Source of the DNA: Chryseobacterium sediminis
Lineage (GTDB): Bacteria > Bacteroidota > Bacteroidia > Flavobacteriales > Weeksellaceae
Reading direction: 5' to 3'
DNA length: 64,000 nucleotides
Assembly: GCF_008386505.1 (NCBI RefSeq)
Contig: NZ_VUNZ01000001.1
Location: forward strand, 1,667,937 to 1,731,936
In this document: in pieces, positions 15,446 through 24,871 of the stretch
How the letters are laid out: every line of letters begins with the position of its first letter
Numbering within the stretch: the stretch's first letter is position 1
The notes under the pieces: model-generated
The model's database searches: none
The model's input: the letters and a program-made list of their open reading frames with translations, nothing else
Told to the model about the DNA's origin: nothing
Made by a program: the position numbers and the translations under genes

Positions 15446-15883
15446 ATGAAACAGCAGAACTACAATAACCACAGGAAGTTTTATCCACCTCATCATTTTA
15501 TTTATCTTCCTTTACTCATTCTATTAGAGATTTTCGGAATTTATAAAATCTGGGATGACCCTGGAAATCAGCTGATCTGGATTCTATTTTCTATCGTGAT
15601 TTTTCTGCTTTTTTATCTGGCATTTATGACACGGCAGCATTATGCATTGGGACTTCAAAACCGAATGGTGATTCTGGAATTTCAGCAGCGGTATTTTGAA
15701 ATCTTCAATAAAAGATCGGATGAAACTGTTGAAAAACTAAGATTTGATCAGATTGCTGCATTGAGATTTACCTATGACGATGAGTTCAAGGAGCTTTTAT
15801 ACAGGGCTCTTCATGAAAACATCTCAGAAGATGAAATTAAAAGGTCTATCAAAAAATGGAGAGCTGACCGACTCAGAATCTAA
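15446..15883 (+). CDS. DUF6526-like membrane protein
   Basis: A 145-residue membrane protein resembling the DUF6526 family found in Bacteroidota (N-terminal QQNYNNHRKFYPPHHFIYLP). Two membrane helices lie at about residues 20-36 and 43-60, followed by a cytoplasmic domain with a conserved-looking RYFEIFNKRSDETVEKLRFD stretch. Function is unknown. It precedes a small lipoprotein gene by 22 bp and topoisomerase IB on the same strand. Confidence 0.75.
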   Translation: MKQQNYNNHRKFYPPHHFIYLPLLILLEIFGIYKIWDDPGNQLIWILFSIVIFLLFYLAFMTRQHYALGLQNRMVILEFQQRYFEIFNKRSDETVEKLRFDQIAALRFTYDDEFKELLYRALHENISEDEIKRSIKKWRADRLRI

Positions 15884-15905
15884 CACCTCAACAAAATATA
15901 AACTT

Positions 15906-16073
15906 ATGAAAAAGTGGAGCTTTTACAGTATTACGATATTAAGTTTGTTGACACTAACAAGTTGTGAAGCAGTAGAAACAATTTTTAAGGCAGGAATGTG
16001 GTGGGGAATTCTCTTAGTCTGTGTAATAGTAGGGATTCTTTTACTGATTTTTTCGAAGGGTAAAAACTCTTAA
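15906..16073 (+). CDS. Small lipoprotein-like membrane protein
   Basis: A 55-residue protein with a signal peptide ending in the lipobox LTSC (Cys at about residue 18) and a second hydrophobic segment (GMWWGILLVCVIVGILLLIF). The frame extends upstream, but the ATG at 15906 is chosen because it gives the intact signal peptide and avoids overlap with the previous gene. Such short proteins are common in flavobacteria. Function is unknown. Confidence 0.65.
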   Translation: MKKWSFYSITILSLLTLTSCEAVETIFKAGMWWGILLVCVIVGILLLIFSKGKNS

Positions 16074-16082
16074 CCATGTTTT

Positions 16083-17189
16083 ATGGAGAAGAATGCAGAT
16101 TTGGAGATGATTTCTCACCTTAAGCCTTCAAAAATTGTTAAAATAATGAAGGATCCGGAAGCTTCTGCAAAGGCGGTACATCTTGTATATACCTCCGATG
16201 CAGAGACAGCCGGAATTACCCGTAAGAAAACAGGAAAGAAATATTCCTATTATAAAGACGGTGAAAAAATAAAGGATAAGGAAGAGATTACAAGAATCAA
16301 CAGCCTGGTACTTCCTCCCGCCTGGGAAAATGTATGGATCTGTGCCCTTGACAACGGGCATCTTCAGGCCACCGGCTTTGACGTTAAAAAAAGAAAACAA
16401 TACCGCTACCATCCTCTTTGGAGCGCTTTAAGAAATCATACAAAATTTTACAGGATGCTTCAGTTCGGATATGCATTACCTGATATACGACTGCATATAG
16501 AACAGGATCTTGCGCTGAGAAATTTTGAGAAACGGAAAATTCTGGCTTTAATTGTAAGCCTTATGCAAAGAACCAATATCCGTATTGGTAATACGATTTA
16601 TGAAAAACTGTACGGTTCTTTTGGACTGACTACTTTAAAGGATAAGCATGTAAAGGTAAAAGGGCAGAAAATCACTTTTTCTTTCAAAGGTAAAAAAGGC
16701 ATTATGCACAATGTTGATCTTAGAAGTAAAAGGCTGGCAAGACTCGTTCAGAAATGTAAGGATATTCCCGGTAAAGAACTTTTCCAGTATTTTGACGATG
16801 AAAGGAACCGCCATTCTGTAGATTCAGGGATGGTGAATGACTATATAAAAGAGATCAGCGGCGAAGATTTTACGGCTAAAGATTTCAGGACATGGTCCGG
16901 AACGGTAAGTGCTTTAATTGCATTTAAGGAAATTGGGTATGCTGAAAACGATACTCAATATAAAAAGAAAGTAAAAGAAGCTCTGGACATGGTTGCAGAA
17001 AATCTAGGAAATACCTCGGCTGTCTGCAGAAAGTATTATGTTCATCCTTTAGTCATTAACCTTTACGAAAATAATACCATCAAAAAATACCTTGACGAAC
17101 TGGAAGTTATAGAAGAAAATGACGGGAAAGCCGATCTGACACAAGAAGAAAGGCTGGTTCTGAAAATTCTGGAAAATGAGAGGATGTGA
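16083..17189 (+). CDS. DNA topoisomerase IB
   Basis: A 368-residue type IB topoisomerase of the poxvirus/bacterial kind, which relaxes supercoils through a 3'-phosphotyrosine. It has an N-terminal domain (to about 85; LVLPPAWENVWICALDNGHL) and a catalytic domain with RKILALIVSLMQRTNIRIGN, the KDFRTWSGTVSA motif and the end SAVCRKYYVHP. Y319 is the likely nucleophile. Full length for the family. It starts 9 bp after the small lipoprotein gene. Confidence 0.9.
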   Translation: MEKNADLEMISHLKPSKIVKIMKDPEASAKAVHLVYTSDAETAGITRKKTGKKYSYYKDGEKIKDKEEITRINSLVLPPAWENVWICALDNGHLQATGFDVKKRKQYRYHPLWSALRNHTKFYRMLQFGYALPDIRLHIEQDLALRNFEKRKILALIVSLMQRTNIRIGNTIYEKLYGSFGLTTLKDKHVKVKGQKITFSFKGKKGIMHNVDLRSKRLARLVQKCKDIPGKELFQYFDDERNRHSVDSGMVNDYIKEISGEDFTAKDFRTWSGTVSALIAFKEIGYAENDTQYKKKVKEALDMVAENLGNTSAVCRKYYVHPLVINLYENNTIKKYLDELEVIEENDGKADLTQEERLVLKILENERM

Positions 17190-17202
17190 GAAGATTTGCC
17201 AA

Positions 17203-17307
17203 TCAATAGTGAATGGTGAATTTGCTTTGCAGTGAATTTTTATTCTGTACTTCATCAACCAATTGACTATTCACTTGCGCAGCAAAAATTGACCATTGAC
17301 ATTCAAT
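17203..17307. repeat. Dispersed intergenic repeat with inverted arms
   Basis: The arm AATAGTGAATGGTGAATTTG...CAGTGAA is answered by TTCACTTGCGCAGCAAAAATT...TTGACATT in inverted orientation. Related sequence occurs at 20670-20709 and 47669-47773, again between genes. It is probably a non-autonomous repeat family of the genus. Confidence 0.6.
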
Positions 17308-17320
17308 TATATTCTTTATA

Positions 17321-18211
17321 TCAGACCGAAATCCTATTGTTATTCAAAAACTGAATTCTATATTCCTTCGGGGTAATGCCTGCAATCTTTTTAAAAAGCT
17401 GTGTAAAATGGGAAGCAGTATGAAAGTTCAGTTCGTAGGCTATTTCAGCAATATCTTTGCTGGAATGGAGTAATGCCTTGCTGTAATTGATATCAATCTC
17501 ATTAATCCACTGTTTTGGGGATTTCTGGGTAACGCTTTTTACGCATTTATTCAGATAACTTTCCGTTACAGACAGTTTATCGGCATAGAACGCCACTCTT
17601 TTTTCTCCTACATGATATTTAAATAAAAGATCCCGAAACTGAAGAGACAGTTCCATAGGACGTGTTGCAGATTTGTGATGGGTATCAGAATCTGTACTCA
17701 GCATTTTGATTAAGATAAGATGGAGCATCGTAACGACTACATCATTGATATTGAGATTATTTAGCCATAATTCCTGTTCCATTATAGGAAGAAGCTGGGT
17801 AATGGTTCCATAAGTCAGGCTGTCCAGATTCAGAAAGGGAGTCATGAAAAAAATACTGCTTTTGTGTTTGGGCAGTTCTTGTTCGGACAAAATATTATTT
17901 TCATAAGCAAGGAAGAAACCTTCAATATCGTCAGATAATTCTACGGTTGCCGTAATGGTTCCCTGTTTGATAAAAATCACTCCTCCTTTCTCGGCATGGT
18001 ATTCTTTATTTTCAAGATATTGTCTGATATGACCATTGGTAACGAAAATAATAAAATTAAACGTTGTACGGTACGGAATCACCGGCATCAGAATACCTTT
18101 AAGATAATTCTCTATCCGATAGAGCTGTATATCAGCATTATTAGCTAATATTTTGTCCGTAATATTCGGAAGAAAAAGCTTTTTATATTGAAAATTGGAT
18201 AGTACTTCCAT
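17321..18211 (-). CDS. AraC-family transcriptional regulator
   Basis: A 296-residue regulator with an N-terminal cupin-like domain (GGVIFIKQGTITATVELSDD) and a C-terminal AraC HTH pair (about 195-290; DIAEIAYELNFHTASHFTQL, FKKIAGITPKEYRIQFL). It lies downstream of the TonB-receptor gene on the same strand but 139 bp away and beyond a CTC-rich repeat. Membership of the urease unit is not certain. Confidence 0.88.
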   Translation of the reverse strand: MEVLSNFQYKKLFLPNITDKILANNADIQLYRIENYLKGILMPVIPYRTTFNFIIFVTNGHIRQYLENKEYHAEKGGVIFIKQGTITATVELSDDIEGFFLAYENNILSEQELPKHKSSIFFMTPFLNLDSLTYGTITQLLPIMEQELWLNNLNINDVVVTMLHLILIKMLSTDSDTHHKSATRPMELSLQFRDLLFKYHVGEKRVAFYADKLSVTESYLNKCVKSVTQKSPKQWINEIDINYSKALLHSSKDIAEIAYELNFHTASHFTQLFKKIAGITPKEYRIQFLNNNRISV

Positions 18212-18310
18212 ATCCTTGTTATGATTAATTAAAGTTATACAAAATATTTTTAAGACTCAATATTGAATCAATGGAAGGTAAAAGGGTAAAAACAACTCCT
18301 GCATATCCCA

Positions 18311-18350
18311 ACTTCATCTCTCAAACCCTTCTACTCTCCCACTCATTCAT
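18311..18350. repeat. CTC-rich dispersed repeat, copy a
   Basis: A pyrimidine-rich stretch of CTCTCAAACCCTT/CTACTCTCCCACTC type. The same motif recurs at 20731-20791, 21806-21853 and 31240-31350, each time between genes. Confidence 0.55.
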
Positions 18351-20597
18351 TTAGAATTTATAATACACTCCTACTCTCACTCCAAAAGGACTTCCCGGTG
18401 TATAGGTAAGATCTGTAACAGGTTCAGCTTCTCCCTTCAACTGAGTTTCTGTTGCAAACTGAGCTTCATTCCATTTTACATTGAAAAGATTGTTAAGCTG
18501 AACATTTGCGCCCCATTTCTGGCGGTTATAAGAAAGCATTAGATCGTTTACAAAGTAAGCTTTGGTTCTGATGCTGTTATCCTCTACTGCTGGTCTTGCT
18601 CCCAGATATCGGTATTGAAGTCCTAAAGAAAAGCCATCCAGAAAATCCCAGTTTACAGATCCTGTACTGGTAACTACCGGAGCCAACGGAACGTAATCCT
18701 GTCCTTTTTCTTCTTCGGTAAATCTTGCATGGGAATAGTTGATATCAGCATTCAGATAAAAGTTTTCCAATGGCTGAAAACGAACTCCAAGATCAGCCCC
18801 GAAACGTCTTGATTTTCCGGAAGGTTCCACTACTGCATCGTCTCCTACATAGACAAATTCCTGTTGAAGGTCCATATACCATAATGCCGGAGTAATAATC
18901 AATGATTTTAACGGGTGTAACCTCACCCCGAAATCTGCTCCAATAGAATATGGAAGGGTGTTTTCGTTTTTATTGGGAACGACTACTCTCAGGTCATTGG
19001 AGTGGAAGCCCATTCCTGTTTTCAGGAACCACATTACATTATCGTTCTGAGCGTAGGAGAAGTTCAATTTCGGGCTTAGTCTTGTTGCTTCTTTTGACTG
19101 TCCGGACGGCAGTTGTTCCACATCCAGCAGATTATGCATATTAAAAATAAAATGATCTACTCTCAAGGCAGGGTTGATAGTCCATTTTCCTGTTTTCCAA
19201 ATCAAACCTGAGTAGGCATGAAGATTAGTTTCTGTTCCCGTCACATCTGATAATCTGTCTAGCAGCATATCTCTGTGATAAACATGGTTAAGCTGTAAAG
19301 TATTGATATCATCATTTCTTAGCCCTATTCCTGAAGTCCAGTTTAAAGAGCTGTTTGCAAGGGAAAACGTCTTTGTATATTTCACTTCAGCTCCGTAAAT
19401 ATTTCTTCCGTCGGTCTGCTGAATTTCATCTCCATGATCTTTATCTTTTAAATTAAAGGTAAAATCGGAATATAGATTAAAATTGTACTTTGAATAGAAA
19501 GCCATAGCATCAATCTGCTCAGAAGGAGAAATGATGTGCTTGAAATTCATCTGAAGATTTGTTCTGGAAGTCTTTCCGCCTTCTGTAGGATCTATACTTC
19601 CCCATCTTCCAATGATCCCTTCATCTACAGCACGTTCCGGGATCTGTCCCGAAGCATTCCATGAAGAATTGAATGTAGAGAACTGTATATTGAAATAGTC
19701 TTTATCAGTTAACCATTGATTATATTTCCCGAAAATATTAACCCTGTTAAAGTTCTGTTTTACATCAAAAGGCCCGTCAGTATAGTTGTATTCTGCTGCG
19801 ATATAAGCATTTTTTCTCCCCAGATCATCATGCAGAATATTGAACATTCCCAACACTCTTTTTGAATTAAACGAGCCTCCTTCCAGTTTAATCATACTGT
19901 TTTTCAACCCATTGTACGTCTGAAAATCAACATATCCTGCCGTATTAAAATCTCCACGATCCATATAATACGCTCCTTTTCCGAAGTCAATATTATTTAC
20001 GGTTTCAGGAATTACAAAGTGTAAATCAGAATATCCCTGACCGTGGGCATGAGAAACAATGTTCACCGGCATTCCGTCTACATTAACGCTGACATCAGTA
20101 CCATGATCTGCATCAAACCCTCTTAAAAAAAGCTGTTCGGCCTTTCCTCCTCCGGCATGCTGTGCAATAAACAATCCCGGAACTTTTCTCAATAAATCCT
20201 GTGCTGAATTTACCGGAAATTTATTCAGATCCACTTTGGTAATGGCTGATAAAAATGAACTGTGATTGATGGCAACTTCAGAAATCTGAAAAGGCTTGTG
20301 CTGTAAAAAAATAACTTTATTTTTATCTTCATCACTGGCTACCACCCATTTTACCTCATCATATCCCTGACGGCTGATTACAAGTGTATCAGGAAGGGAT
20401 TTTACAGGAATGGCAAATGTACCATCTGTTCCTGTATGGGTATGGCTGTTTCCGTGGTCATATTTTACCAAAGCGTCTGCAATGGGAAATTTGTCATCTG
20501 CATCTTTTATCAGCAACTGTTTTTCTGTTTCCTGCGCCATCATTTTTCCATTGAATGCCATGACCAGAAATACGGCTGCTATTTTTGTTATTTTCAT
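18351..20597 (-). CDS. TonB-dependent receptor, probably nickel-related
   Basis: A 748-residue outer-membrane receptor that imports its ligand using TonB energy. The start at 20597 gives a signal peptide ending MMAQ. A carboxypeptidase-like domain follows (TEKQLLIKDADDKFPIADAL), with a His-rich HGNSHTHTG, then a plug (SAQDLLRKVPGLFIAQHAGG, LFLRGFDADHGTDVSVNVDG, VSHAHGQGYSDLHFV) and a C-terminal barrel ending GVRVGVYYKF. It is the last gene after the urea transporter and nickel-permease-like gene of the urease cluster. With its His-rich plug, nickel uptake is the likely role, by inference. Confidence 0.85.
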   Translation of the reverse strand: MKITKIAAVFLVMAFNGKMMAQETEKQLLIKDADDKFPIADALVKYDHGNSHTHTGTDGTFAIPVKSLPDTLVISRQGYDEVKWVVASDEDKNKVIFLQHKPFQISEVAINHSSFLSAITKVDLNKFPVNSAQDLLRKVPGLFIAQHAGGGKAEQLFLRGFDADHGTDVSVNVDGMPVNIVSHAHGQGYSDLHFVIPETVNNIDFGKGAYYMDRGDFNTAGYVDFQTYNGLKNSMIKLEGGSFNSKRVLGMFNILHDDLGRKNAYIAAEYNYTDGPFDVKQNFNRVNIFGKYNQWLTDKDYFNIQFSTFNSSWNASGQIPERAVDEGIIGRWGSIDPTEGGKTSRTNLQMNFKHIISPSEQIDAMAFYSKYNFNLYSDFTFNLKDKDHGDEIQQTDGRNIYGAEVKYTKTFSLANSSLNWTSGIGLRNDDINTLQLNHVYHRDMLLDRLSDVTGTETNLHAYSGLIWKTGKWTINPALRVDHFIFNMHNLLDVEQLPSGQSKEATRLSPKLNFSYAQNDNVMWFLKTGMGFHSNDLRVVVPNKNENTLPYSIGADFGVRLHPLKSLIITPALWYMDLQQEFVYVGDDAVVEPSGKSRRFGADLGVRFQPLENFYLNADINYSHARFTEEEKGQDYVPLAPVVTSTGSVNWDFLDGFSLGLQYRYLGARPAVEDNSIRTKAYFVNDLMLSYNRQKWGANVQLNNLFNVKWNEAQFATETQLKGEAEPVTDLTYTPGSPFGVRVGVYYKF

Positions 20598-20669
20598 TTT
20601 TTGATTTAATTGTTTTTGATTTAATATGTATTTATGATGTTGGAAGTTAGAGTGTAGAAACCTGAGAGA

Positions 20670-20709
20670 AATCAATGGTGAATTTTGCATTGCAAGTGAA
20701 TCGTTAATC
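20670..20709. repeat. Short copy of AATGGTGAATTT repeat
   Basis: ATCAATGGTGAATTTTGCAT followed by TGCAAGTGAA matches one arm of the elements at 17203-17307 and 47669-47773. Confidence 0.5.
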
Positions 20710-20730
20710 ATCAGGAAAGAACTTTAAACA

Positions 20731-20791
20731 GTCTTTCATTCTCAAACTCTCTCACTCTCCTACTCTAAGACTCTCCAACTCTCAAACCCTT
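20731..20791. repeat. CTC-rich dispersed repeat, copy b
   Basis: A run of CTCAAACTCTCTCACTCTCC-type units between the receptor and urea-transporter genes. Related to copies at 18311, 21806 and 31240. Confidence 0.55.
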
Positions 20792-21677
20792 AGCTTTTTA
20801 CTTTAAGGAATACCTTCTGAATTAAAAGTGTAATCCACGTTCCGGCTACGAATGGGAAAGTAAATACTCCACCCACCAAATCCAGACAGTGATTATCTAT
20901 TAAAAGATCATCAATTGCAATAGTGATAAGAACGGCAATAAGCACCCATAAACCATCTGTTTTTTTTACTCCGGAAAAAACGATTGCGGAAAGCACTGCA
21001 TTAAAACCAAATAATCCCATATGGATTTCTTTGATAGGTTCTCCATTCAACTGTGATAATCCTGCACCAAGAATAGATGCTGCCAGCCCATATAAAGCTG
21101 CTATGGGAGAACTGATAAAAACGGCAAGAAAGAAAATCATTCCTGAAAGTATGCCACCCTGAAATATCACTTCGCCAAAACCATTGGTACAGGCAAGAAA
21201 GTCATCATATTCTGTAGGTACCACTTCACTGCTCAGCATCGCTGATGGCGGAATATGGGTAAAATGATGGAGTGCAAATACCAATACCCATGTAATAATG
21301 ATAAAAGGAAAAGTAAAGACCGGAATTTTCTTCTGAATAAAGAAATGCTGAATAACAGCCGCCAATGCTCCACCCAACACTATTAAAATCCAGATCAGCA
21401 ATGTAGTCTCAAACAGAAAAGACAACGCCACTCCTACAAGGGCCGCACTGAAGCCGTAAAGTCCGGCATTAATTTCAGATTTAGCATAGTTAAGTTTCAT
21501 GGCAGTAAAAGTTCCGGCTGCAGTTGAAAGCAATACCGCCACCCCGCACTGCCAGCTTCCCATAAATATTCCTATAAGAAACAAAAGTCCTGTCCATCTG
21601 TTTTCCTGAAGCATAATCTGTCCGATTCCTTTCAAAACATGGTCTAGAAAAGGGAGTTTTTTGAAAAATTCGTTCAT
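20790..21677 (-). CDS. Urea transporter (UT family)
   Basis: A 295-residue inner-membrane urea channel of the UT/SLC14 family. It has about ten hydrophobic helices in two homologous halves, each with the family-like N-G-[FL]-[SN]-A motif (INAGLYGFSAALVGVA and IHMGLFGFNAVLSAIV), and FPF motifs (VFTFPFIIITW, VFTFPFVAGTW). It lies downstream of the urease structural and accessory genes and supplies their substrate. Length and topology are normal. Confidence 0.9.
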   Translation of the reverse strand: MNEFFKKLPFLDHVLKGIGQIMLQENRWTGLLFLIGIFMGSWQCGVAVLLSTAAGTFTAMKLNYAKSEINAGLYGFSAALVGVALSFLFETTLLIWILIVLGGALAAVIQHFFIQKKIPVFTFPFIIITWVLVFALHHFTHIPPSAMLSSEVVPTEYDDFLACTNGFGEVIFQGGILSGMIFFLAVFISSPIAALYGLAASILGAGLSQLNGEPIKEIHMGLFGFNAVLSAIVFSGVKKTDGLWVLIAVLITIAIDDLLIDNHCLDLVGGVFTFPFVAGTWITLLIQKVFLKVKS

Positions 21678-21805
21678 AGTTTTTTTTAATTGTATTAATG
21701 TAGAATGTTGTATCAGATTCGAGATACGGGTTTCTAGGTAAGGGGATCAGATTTGATATAAAAATTACGAGATTGTAAATTCATCATTTTCAATTTCAAT
21801 TATTC

Positions 21806-21853
21806 TTCAACTCTCAAACCCTCTTACCCTCAAACTCTGCCACTCGCACCTCG
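21806..21853. repeat. CTC-rich dispersed repeat, copy c
   Basis: CAACTCTCAAACCCTCTTAC and following CTCAAACTCTGCCACTCGC between the urea-transporter and nickel-permease-like genes. Related to copies at 18311, 20731 and 31240. Confidence 0.55.
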
Positions 21854-21861
21854 AAACTTGT

Positions 21862-22563
21862 TTACCATCCAAGAAAGACCATTCCTACCCCGCAAACGGT
21901 TACTACTGCTCCGCTTACCACTCCCATATATCTTTCCAGTTTTTCGGTATTGAATAATGTTGAATAACCATAACGTCCCAGAAGAACCATTCCAAGCATT
22001 GTCAGGACTGTAGTTGCCGTGAAAGAAGTTACCAGAACAGCAATTTCAGACATGGAATGTTTCACTCCCGAATAGAATAATAAAGGAATTAAAGGTTCAC
22101 TGGGTCCCATTACAAAAATCATGAAAAGTACAAGCGGAGTCACTTTTATTCTTTTTTGAGGCATTACCACTTCACTGTGATTATGTTCGTATACATAAAC
22201 ATCATCACCCATCACATCAAAATGTTTGTGAGGTTTGTTTCTGACTGCCTGAATGAGACCATATATCAGATAGACTCCTCCAAAGATGAGAAGTGCCCAT
22301 CCTGAGAAATTCCCTCTGATATCCTGAAACCAGGAGATTTTATTAAGCTGCCATCCAAGGAAAACCCCGATAAAGCCTAAAATCAGAGAACTGAATACGT
22401 GTCCGAAACCGCAGACAACCGTTAATATTGCTGTTTTCATTCCGCTCCACTTCTTGGATTTTGAGATCACAATGAACGGCAGGTAATGATCCGGCCCTGA
22501 AGCAGTATGTATGAAACTTATTGAAACGGCACTCAAAAGAAGCGCCCAAACTGTACTATCCAT
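21862..22563 (-). CDS. UreH/NiCoT-like nickel permease
   Basis: A 233-residue inner-membrane protein with about six helices. The first helix carries HTASGPDHYLPF, resembling the HX4DH nickel signature of NiCoT/UreH permeases, though the spacing here is HX5DH. A His-rich cytoplasmic loop (NKPHKHFDVMGDDVYVYEHN) lies between helices three and four. Placed 29 bp after ureD, it most likely imports or handles nickel for the urease active site. It could also be annotated as a HupE/UreJ-like or TauE-like protein. Confidence 0.78.
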   Translation of the reverse strand: MDSTVWALLLSAVSISFIHTASGPDHYLPFIVISKSKKWSGMKTAILTVVCGFGHVFSSLILGFIGVFLGWQLNKISWFQDIRGNFSGWALLIFGGVYLIYGLIQAVRNKPHKHFDVMGDDVYVYEHNHSEVVMPQKRIKVTPLVLFMIFVMGPSEPLIPLLFYSGVKHSMSEIAVLVTSFTATTVLTMLGMVLLGRYGYSTLFNTEKLERYMGVVSGAVVTVCGVGMVFLGW

Positions 22564-22592
22564 TTTTTTATTTATTTTTTTTTACCTACCTT

Positions 22593-23381
22593 TTACTCCA
22601 GCGACCAGAGAATTTCCTGAATATGCAGGAAAAAGTTATACATCAGCTCTCCTCCATGTCCCAAAGCTCTTACTACAAAACCATTGTCATCCATTGCAGA
22701 GACTCCAACTTCCATTTCTTCATGATGCTGTGCTGCTGCTTCAACAATCTCTTCAATCAATCCGTTTTTATCTACATTTTCCTTTGTACTGTAGAAGATC
22801 AGGGTTCCCTGGTGGGTATATTGTTCCAGATTTCCGATGCTGCTGATCGGGATCATATCAGGCTGGATCAGAACATTATCTTTCACTACCAGCTTATTGT
22901 TGTGATATATTTCCATCACATTCTGAAAGCGCTTTAACTTAAAAACTTCTCCATAATGTTTTCTTCCGCAGGTAATGATCTCACTGATGATAATCTGGCT
23001 GTTGTTCCCGATATGAATATTCGCTTTACTCTTAAAATTGGAATCTTCATGCGGAACGATAGGATGAGGAACGTAAGCAAAAGATGTTTCATCTTCCATG
23101 GAAACATTCAGCTCCTGAAGTGCTTTATCCTTCATATTGAAAAGCCTCTGATAGGATTGTGACTGCAGCTGAAGGGCAGCACCTTTTTCAAGAGCAACGT
23201 CCAGATGATAGTGGTCTCCATCCAGAATTCCGGGAGAAGAACTCATCACCATCTGATAGAGCTTTTTGTCACTTTTTCGCTGTCCTACAGAAACTACTCT
23301 GAAAGGAAGTGAGACATAAAGATCTTTCACATAGGATTCTCCTCCTTTAAATCCTGCAATAATTTTTAAACGACTGTCCAT
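22593..23381 (-). CDS. ureD: Urease accessory protein UreD
   Basis: A 262-residue UreD (UreH) protein, the scaffold that binds apo-urease with UreF and UreG during nickel insertion. Family features are the LQSQSYQRLFNMKDKALQEL segment (matching the family's T/Q-rich QTQ..R.F region) and MSSSPGILDGDHYHLDVALE. Its ATG directly abuts the ureG stop codon, so the two are co-translated. Length is typical. Confidence 0.92.
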   Translation of the reverse strand: MDSRLKIIAGFKGGESYVKDLYVSLPFRVVSVGQRKSDKKLYQMVMSSSPGILDGDHYHLDVALEKGAALQLQSQSYQRLFNMKDKALQELNVSMEDETSFAYVPHPIVPHEDSNFKSKANIHIGNNSQIIISEIITCGRKHYGEVFKLKRFQNVMEIYHNNKLVVKDNVLIQPDMIPISSIGNLEQYTHQGTLIFYSTKENVDKNGLIEEIVEAAAQHHEEMEVGVSAMDDNGFVVRALGHGGELMYNFFLHIQEILWSLE

Positions 23382-24020
23382 TTATCTTACTAAGTTCGGT
23401 TCTTCAATCTCCTCTAAAAGAGCATATTTTTTGATCCAACCTATTACTTTGTCCAGTCCTTCGTCTGTTTTAAGGTTTGTGAATACAAAAGGGTTTCCTT
23501 TTCTCATTCTTCTGGCATCATTTTCCATCACTTCAAGACTGGCTCCTACGTAAGGGGCAAGGTCAATTTTATTGATAATTAATAAGTCTGATCTTGTAAT
23601 ACCTGGACCTCCTTTTCTAGGAATTTTTTCTCCTTCTGCCACGTCGATGATGAAGATAGTAACGTCTGCAAGGTCCGGACTGAATGTCGCTGAAAGGTTA
23701 TCACCTCCACTTTCGATAAGAACCAGTTCAATCTCAGGGAAACGTGCTGCAAGCTCATCTACGGCTTCAAGATTCATACTTGCATCTTCACGTATGGCTG
23801 TGTGAGGACATCCTCCCGTTTCTACTCCGATAATTCTGTCATGAGGAAGAAGACTGTTTTTCGCCATAAATTCAGCATCTTCTTTGGTATAAATATCATT
23901 GGTGATTACTCCAAGGTCATAAGTCCCGAATAGTTTTCTGCTTAAACGTTCCAGTAGTGCGGTTTTTCCGGATCCTACAGGTCCTGCTACTCCTACTTTT
24001 ATGTATTTTCTATTTTCCAT
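23382..24020 (-). CDS. ureG: Urease accessory GTPase UreG
   Basis: A 212-residue SIMIBI-class GTPase that drives nickel delivery to urease. It has the P-loop [34 protein letters not shown] with the Cys-Pro-His nickel site, the [13 protein letters not shown] motif and [11 protein letters not shown] as the guanine-specificity motif. Full length. It abuts ureD downstream and lies 152 bp after ureF. Confidence 0.96.
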   Translation of the reverse strand: MENRKYIKVGVAGPVGSGKTALLERLSRKLFGTYDLGVITNDIYTKEDAEFMAKNSLLPHDRIIGVETGGCPHTAIREDASMNLEAVDELAARFPEIELVLIESGGDNLSATFSPDLADVTIFIIDVAEGEKIPRKGGPGITRSDLLIINKIDLAPYVGASLEVMENDARRMRKGNPFVFTNLKTDEGLDKVIGWIKKYALLEEIEEPNLVR

Positions 24021-24172
24021 TTTTTTTGATTTAATTGATTTTATTTAACGCTATAGACGCTAATTTTTTAATCCTGTATCTTATTTTTTTTGATCGCAAG
24101 GGCGTTTCACTCAGCAAAAAACAATTCATTCATTGCTTTATTTGCTAATTCACCTATTTGCTATTTTACCTT
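24021..24172. other. ureF-ureG spacer
   Basis: 152 bp of AT-rich sequence inside the urease cluster with loose direct repeats of the type ATTTGCTAATTCACC/TATTTGCTATTTTACC. No terminator or promoter is clear. Confidence 0.35.
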
Positions 24173-24871
24173 TTACGACATATAAAGTCTTGAATACAAT
24201 CTCTCATGCTGCATACACCTGATATCAAAAGCGGTATTACAAAGTCCTACCATATCTCTGTCCAGCTCCATAGTTTCCCAGACTGTCTTTTCCATTACAG
24301 GATAAAGGGAAAATAAAATATCCTGCCCGTCCAGCTGACCAAGCGGCACAAGTTTTACCGCATTGGTAATCATTCCCGCAACTGAGGTATAATAGAATCC
24401 TAAAAGAGCTTCATACAAAGGAATTTCCATTAAGTAAGCATACACTCCAAACACAATACAGTAATGAGAATTAGCTTCTTTATTCTGCACTGCTTTTTCA
24501 AAAGCTTCCATAAAAGGGAAATGATCTCTCCTTTTAAAGATTTTGATCAGCCTGATCCCCAATTTCTGACTGGCCTGGCGGATTTCTTTTGGACATTTTA
24601 TTGCGTTGCACTCATTATCAAGAAGTAACAATGCTTGCAGATCTCCCTTTTCGGCTGCTTCATAAGCCAGTTTTACAAAAGCCCCATCATTGAATTTAAG
24701 GTTGTACTGAAGCATATTCTGCACAAATTCTTTCGCTGTCTCTAAATTATGTACAATCCTCTCCTGCACATAGGTTTCAAGTCCGTTGGAATGGGTATAG
24801 CCCCCGATGGGAAGTGTAGGATCTGCAAGATGAAGCAGTCCTGACAGGAAATTTATGTTGCTATTATTCAT
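24173..24871 (-). CDS. ureF: Urease accessory protein UreF
   Basis: A 232-residue all-helical UreF, the gatekeeper of UreG activity in the urease maturation complex. The N-terminal family motif is LLHLADPTLPIGGYTHSNGL; the end contains CNTAFDIRCMQHERLYSRLY. Its start overlaps the end of ureE by 8 bp, so expression is coupled. Confidence 0.94.
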   Translation of the reverse strand: MNNSNINFLSGLLHLADPTLPIGGYTHSNGLETYVQERIVHNLETAKEFVQNMLQYNLKFNDGAFVKLAYEAAEKGDLQALLLLDNECNAIKCPKEIRQASQKLGIRLIKIFKRRDHFPFMEAFEKAVQNKEANSHYCIVFGVYAYLMEIPLYEALLGFYYTSVAGMITNAVKLVPLGQLDGQDILFSLYPVMEKTVWETMELDRDMVGLCNTAFDIRCMQHERLYSRLYMS